Assembly (NCBI GenBank): GCA_036898135.1
Contig: CM072512.1
Location: 5,800,828 to 5,864,827 of the forward strand
From: Oncomelania hupensis
Taxonomy: Eukaryota > Mollusca > Gastropoda > Littorinimorpha > Pomatiopsidae
DNA: 64,000 nt
Direction: 5' to 3'
The notes under the pieces were generated by a model that made no database searches, was not told the DNA's origin, and was given only the letters and a program-made list of their open reading frames with translations. Made by a program: the position numbers and the translations under genes. Shown piece by piece: positions 11,170 to 21,839 of the stretch (position 1 is the stretch's first letter; the number at the start of each line of letters is the position of its first letter).

Positions 11170-11465
11170 ACAGAGAGAGGGAGAGACAGAAAGAGAGACA
11201 GAAAGAGAGACAGAGAGAGAGAAAGAGAGAGAGAGGAAGAGAGAGAGAGGGAGTGAGAGAGGGATGGGAAGGACAGAGGGAGAGGTAGCGAGAGACAAGG
11301 GAATCGGGGGAGAGAGACAGAGAGAGAGAGAATAAGAAGAAGGGAGGGAGGGGAGAGAGAGAAGGGGGAGGGAGAGATAAAGAGAAAGAGAAAGAGAGAG
11401 GGAGGGAGGGAGAAAAAGTGAGAAAGATAAAGACAGACAGAGAGACAGACAGTGAGACAGACAAG
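11170..11465. repeat. (GA)n-rich polypurine tract
   Basis: About 300 bp of imperfect GA, GGGA and GACA units. Confidence 0.93.
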
Positions 11466-11599
11466 CACAAAGAGAAAAACATTTTTTTGAAACTTTTTTG
11501 AAACTTTTTTTTTTAAAATTAGGGATAAAGATTTTAGACTAATGATACAGTCTAATCTTCCAATCTGTCTCTTAACAAATTAACATAGTAAAGAACCAT

Positions 11600-11665
11600 T
11601 AACTTGGAAATCATAAAACTCACACACACACCCACACACGCACACACACACACATGCACACACGA
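11600..11665. repeat. (CA)n microsatellite, imperfect
   Basis: CACACACACCCACACACGC-type repeat. Confidence 0.9.
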
Positions 11666-11689
11666 TCGCACCAACATCTTTATCATTAT

Positions 11690-11890
11690 CTTTAAACAAT
11701 TCGGAGTTCTTTAAATTTCTCATTAGTTGTAACATCTGTATTTATGTTATAAGATTTACAAAGTATCTTGAATGCTCTTTTATGAAGACTATTTAGATGT
11801 CTAATATGAGCGTCACTGGCATTACACCAAATAATCGATGCATAATTAAAATGAGACATACAATGGGCACAGAAACAAGATTTTAATGCA
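11690..11890 (-). pseudogene. LINE-B reverse transcriptase carboxy-terminal fragment
   Basis: The minus strand reads continuously through HFNYASIIWCNASDAHIR, LNSLHKRAFKILCKSY and TNEKFKELRIV to a stop. This matches the end region of CR1/L2-type LINE proteins and the homologous fragment at 5950-6900. Only about 65 codons remain, ending against a (GA)n tract at 11920. No catalytic residues are present. Confidence 0.8.
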
Positions 11891-11922
11891 TCAGCCGTAA
11901 CAAAATGTCTATTTATTTAGGG

Positions 11923-11987
<65 letters not shown>

Positions 11988-12060
11988 TACACGAGTGTGT
12001 CAATACATTCATAAAGAGCGAGAGAGACAGAGAGAGACAGAGAGAGAGACAGAGACAGCA
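11923..12060. repeat. (GA)n microsatellite
   Basis: Pure GA at 11923-11985, then GA/CA mixed units to 12060 after a short interruption. Confidence 0.95.
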
Positions 12061-12430
12061 TCACACAGGACGGAGTGGGAGAAGTGGAGATTTAGTGGAG
12101 GTAGGGGAGAGCAGGCGGAGGGTGGGGGGGGGAGCGGGGTTAGAAGCGAGAGAGGGAAAAGGCAAAGGTCAAATAATTGCGGTGTGTATGTCGCAATGTG
12201 GTCGTCAGTTCTCTCACAAACCGCTTCAAGGTTGCCTCACACCACACCGCCCCACAACACGTATTTCATCTATGTGATTGCAACAGCGATAAAACCGAGT
12301 ACAGTCTTAATAATATATAACAAAGATTATATCCACACAAAAACAGAGCACCCGATTACTCAAATCCAATCCTGCTTAGTTAAAAAAACAAAAACAAAAC
12401 TAAAGCCACAAAAAAAAAGAATACCATTGG
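12060..12430. other. Unassigned sequence
   Basis: G-rich run GGTGGGGGGGGGAGCGGGG near 12121-12140, then A-rich sequence. A plus frame starting in the GA repeat (11905-12435) is most likely spurious. Confidence 0.35.
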
Positions 12431-12434
12431 CGTG

Positions 12435-12500
12435 ATTACAATCCAATCCAATCTAATGCAACTTTATTACCCGATAAAAAAAACAAAAACAAAATTTTGC
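12435..12500 (-). mobile_element. Possible LINE 3' end with (ATTGG)n tail
   Basis: ATCCAATCCAATCTAATGC followed by AACTTTATTACCCG resembles, in reverse, a LINE 3' terminus with a short tandem tail, similar in layout to 23290-23340. Short and uncertain. Confidence 0.4.
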
Positions 12501-12862
12501 CTTTTCAATGTCAATAAAACTTGTCATTACGTTGAAAGTGTGATTGTGAGGTCAATTTTTGTTTCAAAACTTTCCACGCTAACTAGTATGATCGTAGAAG
12601 AGTTCTATCCATCCGCTATTAGTGAGGTGAAAACTCTCCGATGAATGTGTAAGCACTTGAAATGCTCTAATGTAAGCAAAATCCTTCCAGGCAGGCACAA
12701 AACACTTTTTTATTGTCGTTACACAGCGCGTCTAAAACAAGACGTCAAAAAGCACGGCTCAAAGAGCTTGCTTGCAAGCATGCATGAAGAGAGCCAATTA
12801 TTTTAATATACCTCGCTTTCCAGCTTTATATTTATTTCTTTTTTTAAATGCTCAAGACATTT
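12500..12862. other. Unassigned sequence
   Basis: No recognised repeat or coding domain. Confidence 0.35.
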
Positions 12863-12865
12863 GAT

Positions 12866-13225
12866 ATAAACCTATCCTATCCCGTAACTCGAAGGTCGTT
12901 GGGGCACCACAGAAGATCGTTTAACCAGCGTACTCATCTTTCTCTGTCCTCAGCAACCCTCATGGCTTCGCTCAGTGTCCAGCCAGTCCATTCTCGAATG
13001 TTGTCCTCCCACCTCTTTTTCTGTCTCCCTCTTCTTCTGCCTCCTTGAACCGGGTCTTGCAGGATGGTCTTTGCAAGACCTGATGATCTGGTGAAGTGGT
13101 CATACCATCGGAGTTTCCTTTTTTTTTCCACAAATGTGAGCATGTCATCGTGTTGTCCAATGGCTTGTGTGAGGGTCTGTCGGACTTCGTCGTCAGTGAT
13201 GTGCTTGGTATAAACATCACGCACA
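12866..13225 (-). pseudogene. LINE-A 3' fragment, about 360 bp
   Basis: The minus strand encodes the LINE-A carboxy terminus: TDDEVRQTLTQAIGQHDDML, KRKLRWYDHFTRSSGLAKTI, GGRRRGRQKKRWEDNIREWTG and VAEDRER, ending in a TATCC-rich tail. The segment GQHDDML...KLRWYGH is typical of the end of this class of APE-type LINE. The reverse-transcriptase catalytic domain is missing because of 5' truncation. Confidence 0.88.
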
Positions 13226-13229
13226 AAAC

Positions 13230-13745
13230 TAGGCCATAATCAAGACTCGAACCTGAGTTGCGTTGTAGTGCACTTTAGTGCAAAGGTGTCGCGCTTTGTA
13301 TTACCCCCTTCCTCCCTCCTCTCTCCCTCCCTTCCCCTCGCCCTCCACACTCTTCCCCTTCACCGGCCTGCTAGTTGAAAAGCTAATCGATGTTCATCAT
13401 TTTCGTGATTGGCCAAAACTGATCGATTTTGCTGGCGTCGATATTCATTATCGTTGTTCAAGCTTTGACCGTAGCGGTCCCAGGTAGGACACACAACCCA
13501 CATATATTGGTAACACACAACATGAAGGTTTCAAAAGAGCGTGCGGACCAGAATGGCTGGCAGTATGTCCGCGGACCTCACTCTTCAGTGCCAGGCGACG
13601 AACCATTTTAGGCTGCTCTCGTCCAAGTAAGATGAAATCAGATACTAATACTTACATTGTACCACGATAAGGATCGTAATACATGTTGTTTCCTGCAAAT
13701 GCGGCGGCCATTTACAAACGATGTTCACTAGGGAGTTACTTTTCA
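13230..13745. other. Unassigned sequence with CT-rich tract
   Basis: CCTCCCT-rich run at 13300-13365, then apparently unique sequence. A short plus frame (13429-13611) has no recognised domain. Confidence 0.35.
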
Positions 13746-13751
13746 ACCAAA

Positions 13752-13882
13752 CCAACTTCCTTCCTTCCTTACCGTCATTCTCCTTTTCTCCTATCTCCCA
13801 ACCTCTTTACCCCGGGACTCGAACGCGGAACCATACAAATTGAAGTCTGACGCACCCATCAACTGAACTACCATCTCTAACC
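13752..13882 (-). mobile_element. Short tRNA-derived SINE or tRNA pseudogene
   Basis: The minus strand has a tRNA-like head: A box TAGTTCAGTTGATGGG, then B box GCGTTCGAGTCCCG (13806-13820), followed downstream by a GGAA-rich tail at 13754-13770. The acceptor arm does not pair well, so a functional tRNA is unlikely. Confidence 0.6.
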
Positions 13883-14134
13883 CCAATCCCCTTACCCTCC
13901 CCTCCCACCCCTCGTCCCCATCCTTCCCCAGCGCCCTTTCTCCACCCTCACAACCCTAACCCCACATACATGGATCTGCCTGTGACGAGTATGGATTACG
14001 TTTAACGATAGAAATGTCTGTAGGTTGGAACCAACCTGCTGTGGACTGGTGTTTTCAAAACAAAAAAGATAGATTAAAAGAATTTTTTTTTCTTTGCGGT
14101 TACAGTTCTTCTTATGTAGGTGACTCAACTAAAA

Positions 14135-14195
14135 ACACAACAACAAAAACAACAACTACGACAACGACAACGACAACGACGACGACGACGCTCGG
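14135..14195. repeat. (ACA)n/(ACG)n triplet repeat
   Basis: AACAACAACTACGACAACG grading into pure ACG. Confidence 0.9.
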
Positions 14196-14199
14196 GGAA

Positions 14200-14605
14200 A
14201 GCTGTAGCGTTTCAACACAAAACCTCAGATTCAATTAACGAAAAGTGCTGACCAGCTTCTCAACCTCGTTTGAGCAAACAGCAGCATTTCCATAGCAACA
14301 GCTGCAAACATAGCAACAATGGCAAAGGAAAATCAACGTTGTCGCAACCTTGGAAAAACACTAAACATGCCTCGCCAACGACCACAGCCAACACTTCATG
14401 CAAATGCGAGGTGGAATGTCTTTATAATCAATTATTTATCACACACAACGCAGCAGCCACTATCGCTTTGCTAACACAACCCTTGTCTCAAACATTCTCC
14501 TCATCCAATAATTTGCAAATCAAAGCTGAACTTGCCAAATGATTGTTAATGTTTTTCATTGCGTAATATATATATATATATTTTTTAAAATCAGAACTGA
14601 AGTTT
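14200..14605. other. Unassigned sequence
   Basis: AT-leaning sequence with (AT)n near 14568-14580; no recognised repeat family or gene. Confidence 0.35.
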
Positions 14606-14609
14606 TTCC

Positions 14610-14935
14610 ATTGACATCTTTAGGATGACGGTACAAACCGAGGTCTAGTCTGAGCACGCATGCATTCCATTGCACGGACTTTTGAAGATCCTGACCCTCA
14701 TGTCTTGTACATAAATACACCCAGTAAGCACTAGGTTCCTTCTCCTACCTCCCCAATCGCCCAAGTTTGTGCTCAGTTGCCTGGGGATCCAGCCAGCCGC
14801 CTAAGGCAGCAAGTGCGCGTCTCGGACGGCTTGAGTTGAATTCAGTATCGGCCAGCGCCTTGAGCGGCTCTTCAGCTGGAGAAGCGCTACAGAAGAACGA
14901 TATATTATGTTGAAATGTTTGCGCTGTCACCCGTA
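14610..14935 (+). mobile_element. SINE-2, diverged, head truncated
   Basis: Carries the SINE-2 body in order: ACAAACCGAGGTCTAGTCTG, AAGATCCTGACCCTCATGTC, CACCCAGTAAGCACTAGGT, TGTGCTCAGTTG, CGGCTTGAGTTGAATTCAG, ATCGGCCAGCGCCTTGAG and a GAAGCGCTACAGAAGAAC 3' end. Confidence 0.85.
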
Positions 14936-15058
14936 TTTTGGTTGCAGACTGACCGGATTCCGTAATGTGCCGCTATAGCGACATGAGGTAAAGCAAAAAC
15001 ACAATTATAGAAAGTTGACTCTCGTGAGCAAAAAAAATATCCCGCCACCTTCATCAAT

Positions 15059-15128
15059 GGATCCTAGAAGAACCCTTCCTTGCACGTTATGGCCAGCGCT
15101 CTACCAACTGCGCCATTTTCTCAGCCCC
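15059..15128 (-). mobile_element. tRNA-like relic
   Basis: The minus strand has A box TGGCGCAGTTGGTAGAGCGC, while the B box is degraded (GGGTTCTTCTAGGATCC). Likely a SINE head or tRNA pseudogene. Confidence 0.5.
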
Positions 15129-15394
15129 AAATCAAACTCGCTCACCGAATGTTTTTCAGTTAATACACAGGTCCCCTGATCGATTGTTTCAAATCAATAA
15201 TTGAGGATTGCTTCTCCCGCTTGACAAAGGTTTGAACCGTGATACACCTGTGCCTGTGCACAGGTATCGATTTAGTGGCTGCAGTGTGGGACTACATTTT
15301 GCTTCCTCAACGTGCATCCTACAATCTGCACACCTCATTCTCTCACCGCTTAAAGCCGCAATACCGCTCACAGTACGCATGCACCTATTATAGA

Positions 15395-15682
15395 TTTACG
15401 CTATCGGTCGTCTTTTATAGCGCCATTCTAACTTAAGAGTTGCTCAAGGCGTTGGCTAATACAGGATCTAACTCAAGAGGCTCAAAACGCCTACTTGCTG
15501 CCTTTGGAGCCTCCGTCTCACTCCCCATACCGCTGATCACAATCCTGGTTGACCGGGGATAGAGGAGAACGGACCTAGTGCTTACTGGTGTTTTGGCATA
15601 CTTGGCACTACTCTCCCGTCTAGAACATGAGGTCAGGATCCTTTAGGTCCGTGCAATCCAATGTATGCATGTACAGGCTGGT
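15395..15682 (-). mobile_element. SINE-2, diverged
   Basis: Minus-orientation copy: TTTTATAGCGCCATT at the 3' end, then GGCTAATACAGGATCTAACT, ATCACAATCCTGG, and ACATGAGGTCAGGATCCTTT. Confidence 0.82.
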
Positions 15683-15804
15683 CCAAAAGAGCAGACACAC
15701 TTGGACCCCTCCCCCAACTTTTTTTGTTTAAAGTCCTACATCAAATTCCATCGGTCAAACGCGTAATCTATCGAAACAGAATTGTGAAACCTTCAGTTAT
15801 CAAC

Positions 15805-16489
15805 ATAATTTACTTTTGTAAACATACATGACAAAGTGGTAAGATTTTTTTTTCTTTGTAGATCCATACATATCCTGTTACGATTAAAACGTAGTTCCAA
15901 ACATTTGGTTTAGCGAAGCGTGCAATTATTGCATGTATTTACCTTTGTTTTGATTCTGCGCTGTTGCTAGACAAAGCTTTGTATAAAGTTGATTATTTTC
16001 GTCGGTCGATAATGTTCAAGTAGCGTTGAGAATATTCTGGAATAATTTGTTTATTATGGATTGAATGTTGCAAGTCTTTTAGGCGATTGCTAGTCGAATC
16101 CTGTAAACTTGTAAACATTCTGTGACGTTTGACAGTGCGTAGTTCCAGTGATGAGTTATACTTAGGTGTTTGGCGTCATTGTGAAATGTTCTCAGCTTTA
16201 CTGGATTGCAGAGAGACTATATAAATAATGCACTGTCTGCTTGGAAAAGTTAATGTCCCCCATACGCCCAGGGTTAGGGGACGGAAATTTTACCCAATCT
16301 TGGAAAAGTCATTTTCTGAAAGCGATCTTCTAAGCAGCTGTTAGTGTTTACTGAATAAAGTTGAGAAACTTCATTCGGCGACTCCTGCCTTTTTGCAGAG
16401 TGAACAGGCTGCGTGGATAAACAAATTCGAGTTACACATTTCAAGATTCAAGCATCGGGGTTGTATCGACTATTGATAATCGTGTAACA
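15805..16489 (+). mobile_element. LTR-like element, copy 1
   Basis: Aligns over most of its length with 36100-36668 (same orientation) and 60605-61307 (reverse). Shared landmarks in order: CTGTTACG motif, TTTACCTTTG block, AAGCTTTGTATAA, AGAGAGACTATATAAATA (TATA-like), GAATAAAGTTGAGAAACTTC (AATAAA signal), GCGACTCCTGCC, AGGCTGCGTGGATAA, CATCGGGGTTGTATCGACT and a GTGTAACA end. TATA, then AATAAA, then CA-type end over about 690 bp is the architecture of a solo LTR. No internal domain, gag or pol lies nearby. Confidence 0.65.
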
Positions 16490-16789
16490 CACCTCTATTG
16501 TAAAGTACCTACAAATGTCTGGACATCAGCACTAACAAGTACTTCATAGTTCTTTGACTTTACAAGAGTTAGAATAAAGAGTTAAGAAGCTTTATTCCAG
16601 AAAATTAGAACCCTAGAGACACATAAAAAGACAGATAATAAAACAAAATTTAAAAGAAGCACTCGTGAAAACTCAGATGGTTATCAGGTCATCAAAATTG
16701 AACATAATAGTCATACAACACTATTCCAGCTCAGGTGACTTCAAAACAGTACAATCTCTATTTAATTACTACCAGACCTTGTACTTGGA

Positions 16790-16925
16790 GCGCTATTACC
16801 ATGCGCCCATAGGTGCAAGTTGGCCATTAGAGCGGCTTGAGTTAGATCCTGTATCGGCCAGCGCCTTGAGTCGCCAAGTACGGCGAGTTATGTGCGCAAT
16901 AAAAATCCTGGATAATAATAACTAA
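16790..16925 (+). mobile_element. SINE-2 3' fragment
   Basis: Contains ATGCGCCCATAGGTGCAAG, CGGCTTGAGTTAGATCCTGT and ATCGGCCAGCGCCTTGAG, then a degraded 3' end and an AATAATAA tail. Confidence 0.82.
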
Positions 16926-17084
16926 GCGGGCAGTGTAGTGGTCAGAGCACGCGCTAGCAATGTTTCACGTTAAGCAATGTCAGGGCAGGTTTGTACTTAG
17001 GTGGGGTGACAATAGAGGAAAGACAACCACCAAACGACAAAAAAGCAAAAAAAAAAAAAAAGGACTGAAGCAATCGCACGACAA

Positions 17085-18470
17085 ATCCCAGTCCACCCAG
17101 CTGTGAGAAACATCCCAGTACAGTCTACCCAGCTGTGAGAAACATCCCAGTCTCCCCAGCTGTGAGAAACATCCCAGTACAGTCTACCCAGCTGTGAGAA
17201 AAATCCCAGTCTACCCAGCTGTGAGAAACATCCCAGTACAGTCCACCCAGCTGTAAGAAACATCCCAGTACAATCCACCCAGCTGTGAGAAACATCCCAG
17301 TACAGTCCACCCAGCTGTGAGAAACATACCAGTCTATCCAGCTGTGGGAATCATCCAAGTACAGTCTACCCAGCTGTGAGAAACATTCCAGTACAGTCCA
17401 CCCAGCTTTGAGAAACATTCCAGAACAGTCCACCCAGCTGTGGGAAACATCCCAGTCCACCAGCTGTGAGAAACATCCCAGTACAGTCCACACAGCTGTG
17501 AGAAACATCCCAGTACAGTCCACACAGCTGTGAGAAACATCCCAGTACACCCAGCTGTGAGAAATATCCCAGTACAGTCCACAACGCTGTGAGAAACATC
17601 CCAGTTCAGTCCACCCAGCTGTGAGAAACATCCCAGTACAGTCCACCCAGCTTTGAGAAACATCCCAGTACAGTCCATCTAGCCGTGAGAAACATCTCAG
17701 TACAGTCCACCCAGCTTTGAGAAACATCCCAGTACAGTCCATCCAGCCGTGAGAAACATCTCAGTACAGTCCACCCAGCTTTGAGAAACATTCCAGTACA
17801 GTCTACCCAGCTGTGGGAAACATCCCAGTCCACCAGCTGTGAGAAACATCCCAGTACAGTCCACACAGCTGTGAGAAACATCCCAGTACAGTCCACACAG
17901 CTGTGAGAAACATCCCAGTACACCCAGCTGTGAGAAATATCCCAGTACATTCCACAACGCTGTGAGAAACATCCCAGTTCAGTCCACCCAGCTGTGAGAA
18001 ACATCCCAGTACAGTCCACCCAGCTTTGAGAAACATCCCAGTACAGTCCATCTAGCCGTGAGAAACATCTCAGTACAGTCCACCCAGCTTTGAGAAACAT
18101 CCCAGTACAGTCCATCCAGCCGTGAGAAACATCTCAGTACAGTCCACCCAGCTTTGAGAAACATTCCAGTACAGTCTACCCAGCTGTGGGAAACATCCCA
18201 GTCCACCAGCTGTGAGAAACATCCCAGTACAGTCCACACAGCTGTGAGAAACATCCCAGTACAGTCCACACAGCTGTGAGAAACATCCCAGTACACCCAG
18301 CTGTGAGAAACATCCCAGTACAGTCCACCCAGCTGTGAGAAACATCCCAGTTCAGTCCATCCAGCTGTGAGAAACATCCCAGTACAGTCCACCCAGCTGT
18401 GAGAAACATCCCCCAGTACAGTGCACCCAGCTGTGAGAAACATCCCAGTACAGTCCACCCAGCTGTGAAT
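17085..18470. repeat. 32-bp minisatellite with 373-bp higher-order period
   Basis: Base unit of 32 bp starting CTGTGAGAAACATCCCAG and ending TACAGTCCACCCAG, in about 44 full or shortened copies (a 22-24-bp form lacks TACAGTCCA). Diagnostic variants recur at a fixed spacing: the CCACCAGCTGTG junction at 17461, 17834 and 18207, and TCTAGCCG at 17678 and 18051, both 373 bp. The minus strand is open in all three frames because no unit contains a stop. The resulting GMFLTAGWTVLGCFSQL-type peptides are repeat artefacts. Confidence 0.95.
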
Positions 18471-18486
18471 GGGAACCAAGATCTGG

Positions 18487-18605
18487 TTACAACCGGGGAA
18501 GGTAAAGCAGCGAGGGAGAGGAGATAGAAACCGCCTTCATAAAGCTGGCCTAGAGAAAAATGAGGTCTCAAACGCTTCCCTCCCCCACAGGTCAAAAGCT
18601 TACAG
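18487..18605 (+). mobile_element. SINE-1-related 3' fragment
   Basis: GGGGAAGGTAAAGCAGCGAG, ATAAAGCTGGCCTAGA and the CAAACGCTTC region match the body of SINE-1 and its relatives at 27760-27885 and 30455-30590. The tRNA and 5S parts are absent. Confidence 0.65.
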
Positions 18606-18799
18606 GACCACCTGTGCACTAAGAGTAATTTCACCACACAGCTGAGTTCCATAAGGGAGTTTAGCGCATTCCAAAATATAGTGCAACCAAACTACTTTCA
18701 AAGCACTGTCATAACACAAAATGTGCAATTTGTATAGTGCAGTTTGGCGCACACACGTTTGAATAACGCGGAGTCGATTTCGTGTGCAGAAAATTATTT

Positions 18800-18930
18800 G
18801 TGGTTTATTTATTTATTGATTGATTTTTGCGGTCGTCTAAAGCGCTTTCCCGACTCAAGAGCTCCCTCGGGCACTGGTCGATACAGGGTTAATGGATGTC
18901 CCATTGCCTTGAGCAACTCCTTAAACTTGT
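18800..18930 (-). mobile_element. SINE-2 3' fragment
   Basis: TTTATTGATTG tail, AAGCGCTTTCCCGACTCAAG and GGGCACTGGTCGATACAGGG mark a minus-oriented 3' end. Confidence 0.7.
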
Positions 18931-18934
18931 AAAC

Positions 18935-19450
18935 TTCGCGAACGGTAAGGAAAAGGTAATAATGTACGAGCCAGATGCCATTTCAAAGTTGCGTCCCCTG
19001 ATTTGTCAGACCTGTCGCCATCTAGCGGCTTGCCTCTTGTAAGGGGAGATCACTGACTGCCAGCCCTGAACAGGGCGAGAATAAGACAGTACGCATTAAA
19101 ACTTTGGACAACTTTTGTCGCACACCCAAATACTAACCGGAGAAAATGCTTTCCTTGGGTTGACGGGAAGGCAGGAAAAAGCGAGTTTTTTTCAATGAAC
19201 GTTGAAGTTTACACGTCTGCGTCAACCATTGGCGATATGGCGGATAAGGATAATCATCCCAGGGTAGAAGAAGGGGAAGGGACATAAACCACCACTGAAC
19301 CACCAGAGCAATCTTACGGCTCTACTGCTCTGCTCTCCCACCCCACCTCTCCCCTTCTTACGGGATTGGAACCTGGACCAACGGTGTGACACTATGCGAG
19401 AGGTGTTGTGCATGTACACTGACTGTGGGAGTCATTTTAGAAGTAGAAGG
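18935..19450. other. Unassigned sequence
   Basis: No recognised coding domain. A weak tRNA-like B box (GGGATTGGAACCTGG) lies at 19365-19380 on the minus strand. Confidence 0.3.
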
Positions 19451-19454
19451 AGAT

Positions 19455-19502
19455 CATGATGATGATGATGATCATTGATGATGATGATCATTGATGATGA
19501 TG

Positions 19503-19540
<38 letters not shown>

Positions 19541-19545
19541 TGAAT
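19455..19545. repeat. (GAT)n microsatellite
   Basis: ATGATGATGATGATC duplicated around 19458-19500, then a pure GAT run. Confidence 0.95.
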
Positions 19546-19659
19546 ACATGGGTGATGATGACGACGTTGACGCCAGTCAGCTAAGGTTTAGCAGAAGCAT
19601 GAGATGTGAAAGAGGTGAACAATTTTAAAGGAAGGGTTGGAGGGAGGAGGGGGGGGGGG

Positions 19660-19980
19660 CGAGAACTTATTTTATTATTCTTATATAGCGCGCGTTTTCA
19701 GCTCAAAAGCTGCCCAAGGCGCTGGACGATACCGAATCTAACTCCAGCTGCCCCAGCCGCCAACTTGCTGCCATGGGCGCACAGTCTAACGCTCAGACGA
19801 CCCAGCACCATCCTAAGCGACCGAAGTTGGGGGAGACAGGAAAAATATACACTGAAACAATCATCAGACTAATAGCAACAATAAGATGGCCAGTGCTCAC
19901 AGCCAATGTTTATGTCCGGGCCATAGGGAATCGAACCCGCAACCTTTGTAACACGAGCATCTGAGCTATCCCGAGAACTA
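19660..19980 (-). mobile_element. SINE-2 full-length copy, head type II
   Basis: On the minus strand: tRNA-like head GGGATAGCTCAGATGCTCG with B box GGGTTCGATTCCC (19925-19940), a body including ATGGCCCGGACATAAACATT, then the shared SINE-2 3' half (GACTGTGCGCCCATGGCAGC, TCCAGCGCCTTGGGCAGC, GCGCTATATAAGAATAAT). The head differs from that of the copy at 23405-23852. Confidence 0.87.
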
Positions 19981-20087
19981 ACAGCACTGTACTGACAAGG
20001 GAACTGACGGGAAAGCGACAGAGGGGGGAGGGTGGGGGGGGGAGGTAGATATTGGCTATTTTTCTATTTCCCTTACCTCGCACTCGT

Positions 20088-20325
20088 CCCACCGCCGTAG
20101 CTCAAGTGGTAGATCGTTAGCCTGGCACACCGATGACCCAGGTTCGAATCCCGTGGTGGGCGAAATATAATAAGGCCATTTTCACTGTCCATTTTAGCAG
20201 TGTGATTGCTCTGGTGGTTCATTGATGAATCAGGTCCCTACCCCTTGTTCCCTGGGATGTTTATCCCCGTCTGCCATATAGCCAATGGTGGGTGTAGACG
20301 TTAAACCTCAATGTTCATTCGTTCA
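20088..20325 (+). mobile_element. tRNA-derived SINE, separate family
   Basis: Head with A box TAGCTCAAGTGGTAGATCG and B box GGTTCGAATCCCG (20141-20153), followed by a body ending GTAGACGTTAAACCTCAATG and a TTCATTCGTTC tail. The acceptor and T stems do not pair cleanly, so it is not scored as a tRNA gene. A degraded relative lies at 51645-51769. Confidence 0.75.
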
Positions 20326-20454
20326 CTCCTCCCATTTATCTGCCCCCACTCCACACTCCCTACTCCCACCCCTTCTCTCTTCGTCTCTCCCAACCAACTT
20401 CTTTTCCCAAACCCCTCTTTTTCTCTCCACACCACGCTATCATCGTTTCTAGTG

Positions 20455-20712
20455 AAACGGACTCTAAAGATCCTGACACTCATGTCCTAAAAGTGCCGGC
20501 TATACAAATGAACCCAGCAAGCACTAGGTCCCCTCCCATATCCCCCACCCCCAGTCGCCCAGGATTGTGCGCAGTCGTCTTGGCGCCAGAAGATGCGCCC
20601 AAAGGTTGCAAACGGGCGCCTCGAGCCGCTTGAGTTAGATCCTGTAGTGGCCAGCGCCTTGAGCAGATCTCTCGAGCTGGAAAAGCGCTGTATAAGAATT
20701 ATAATTACAAAA
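20455..20712 (+). mobile_element. SINE-2, 5'-truncated
   Basis: AACGGACTCTAAAGATCCTG through GCGCTGTATAAGAATTATAA with the conserved CGCTTGAGTTAGATCCTGTA and GGCCAGCGCCTTGAGCAG blocks. Confidence 0.88.
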
Positions 20713-20851
20713 AATAATAAAATAAAATGATTGTACAAATGTAATAATAACAAAGGTAAGACCAAAGTTTTCAAATTAATATCCATACTTATGTTCCTAC
20801 AGTTGCCAAATGGGCATATCTCAAATAGCTAAAAACTACCCGTTGTCCTAT

Positions 20852-21152
20852 AAAAAAAGGTAAAGGTAAAGTAAAGGTAGTCCCAAAGCCTTGTGGCCGT
20901 AGGGAAGCGTGATGCTGGAGATCACACTTATCTTGGGCCAGCGTAATGAGGGTGATGCCCATCTCTTTCCCTCGCTGCTTTACCTTCCCCACCCTTAAGA
21001 GAGTAGGTACTCAGTCACAGTTGAGTCAACTGGGGGCGTTGTTATTTGTCGCTTCACGTTTTGCGGTCACCCATCCAAGTGCTAACCGCACTGGACGGTG
21101 CTTAACTTGCGACACAGTAGCGAGTGCTCCAACCACTGCGCTATCCGACACA
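20852..21152 (-). mobile_element. SINE-1, complete copy with exact TSD
   Basis: Flanked by an exact 12-bp duplication CCGTTGTCCTAT (20840-20851 and 21153-21164). Structure as at 9502-9807: tRNA-like head, 5S-like block at 21063-21115, unique body, and a 3' end of GGTAAA-type units joined to an A-run. The copies at window start, 9.5 kb and here are closely similar, suggesting recent activity. Confidence 0.9.
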
Positions 21153-21234
21153 CCGTTGTCCTATGCTTTTAGTAATGCTTTCTTCTCCGAATCGCCTCCA
21201 ATAGAAGAAAAGGGGTTAAAAAAAAAAGACTTGG

Positions 21235-21400
21235 AGGAGAGCCTTAGGAAGAAGGAGGGAAGATGGGGTGGGGGGTGGAGGGTTGGGAAGAAAGCAGCGA
21301 GAAGAGTGATGAGAGAAAAGGAGACAGACAGACAGACATGCATACAGACAGAAAAAGAGAGAACGGGAGACGAAAGGAGGCGGGTTGGCTTGGGGTTCTG
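21235..21400. repeat. Purine-rich GA/GACA tract
   Basis: Imperfect GGA/GA/GACA units. A frame spanning SINE-1 and this tract is not a gene. Confidence 0.7.
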
Positions 21401-21499
21401 ACGATGGTAAACATTCAATCATTACTATTGCCAAACCTATTGATTATTAGAAATCTGATCACTTGGTTGCGGACATATAATGGAGGGCTATTGAACTAT

Positions 21500-21735
21500 C
21501 CCCCTTCCTTCCTTCCTCTCTCTCAATCCCTCGCCTCCTTTCAACCTTCTTTTTCTTTCTATCTTTTTCTGTCTCTCTCTTCCTCTCTTTGTCTTTCTGT
21601 CTGTCTCTCCCTCTCTTTGTCTTTGTGTGTCTCTCTCCCTCTCTTTGTCTTTCTGTGTCTCTCTCCTTCTCTTTGTTTTTCTGTCTGTGTCTCTCTCCCT
21701 CTATTTGCCTTTCTATCTGTTTCTCTTCCTTTCCA

Positions 21736-21802
<67 letters not shown>

Positions 21803-21812
21803 TACTCTCGCT
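21500..21812. repeat. (CT)n-rich array with TTTGTCTTTCTG higher period
   Basis: Polypyrimidine array in which CTCCCTCTCTTTGTCTTTCT recurs roughly every 35 bp before a pure (CT)n end at 21740-21800. Confidence 0.93.
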
Positions 21813-21839
21813 CTTTCAAACCTGTGATTCTCACCAACC

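Noticed and set aside
17125..18652. Several overlapping reverse frames of 80-205 codons encoding GMFLTAGWTVLGCFSQL-type repeats
   Set aside because: The 32-bp unit contains no stop in any minus frame and is not a multiple of three, so all frames stay open. This is a minisatellite by-product with no sign of a real gene.
20088..20160. tRNA gene on the plus strand
   Set aside because: The B box is intact, but the acceptor arm is poor and a conserved SINE body with tandem tail follows.
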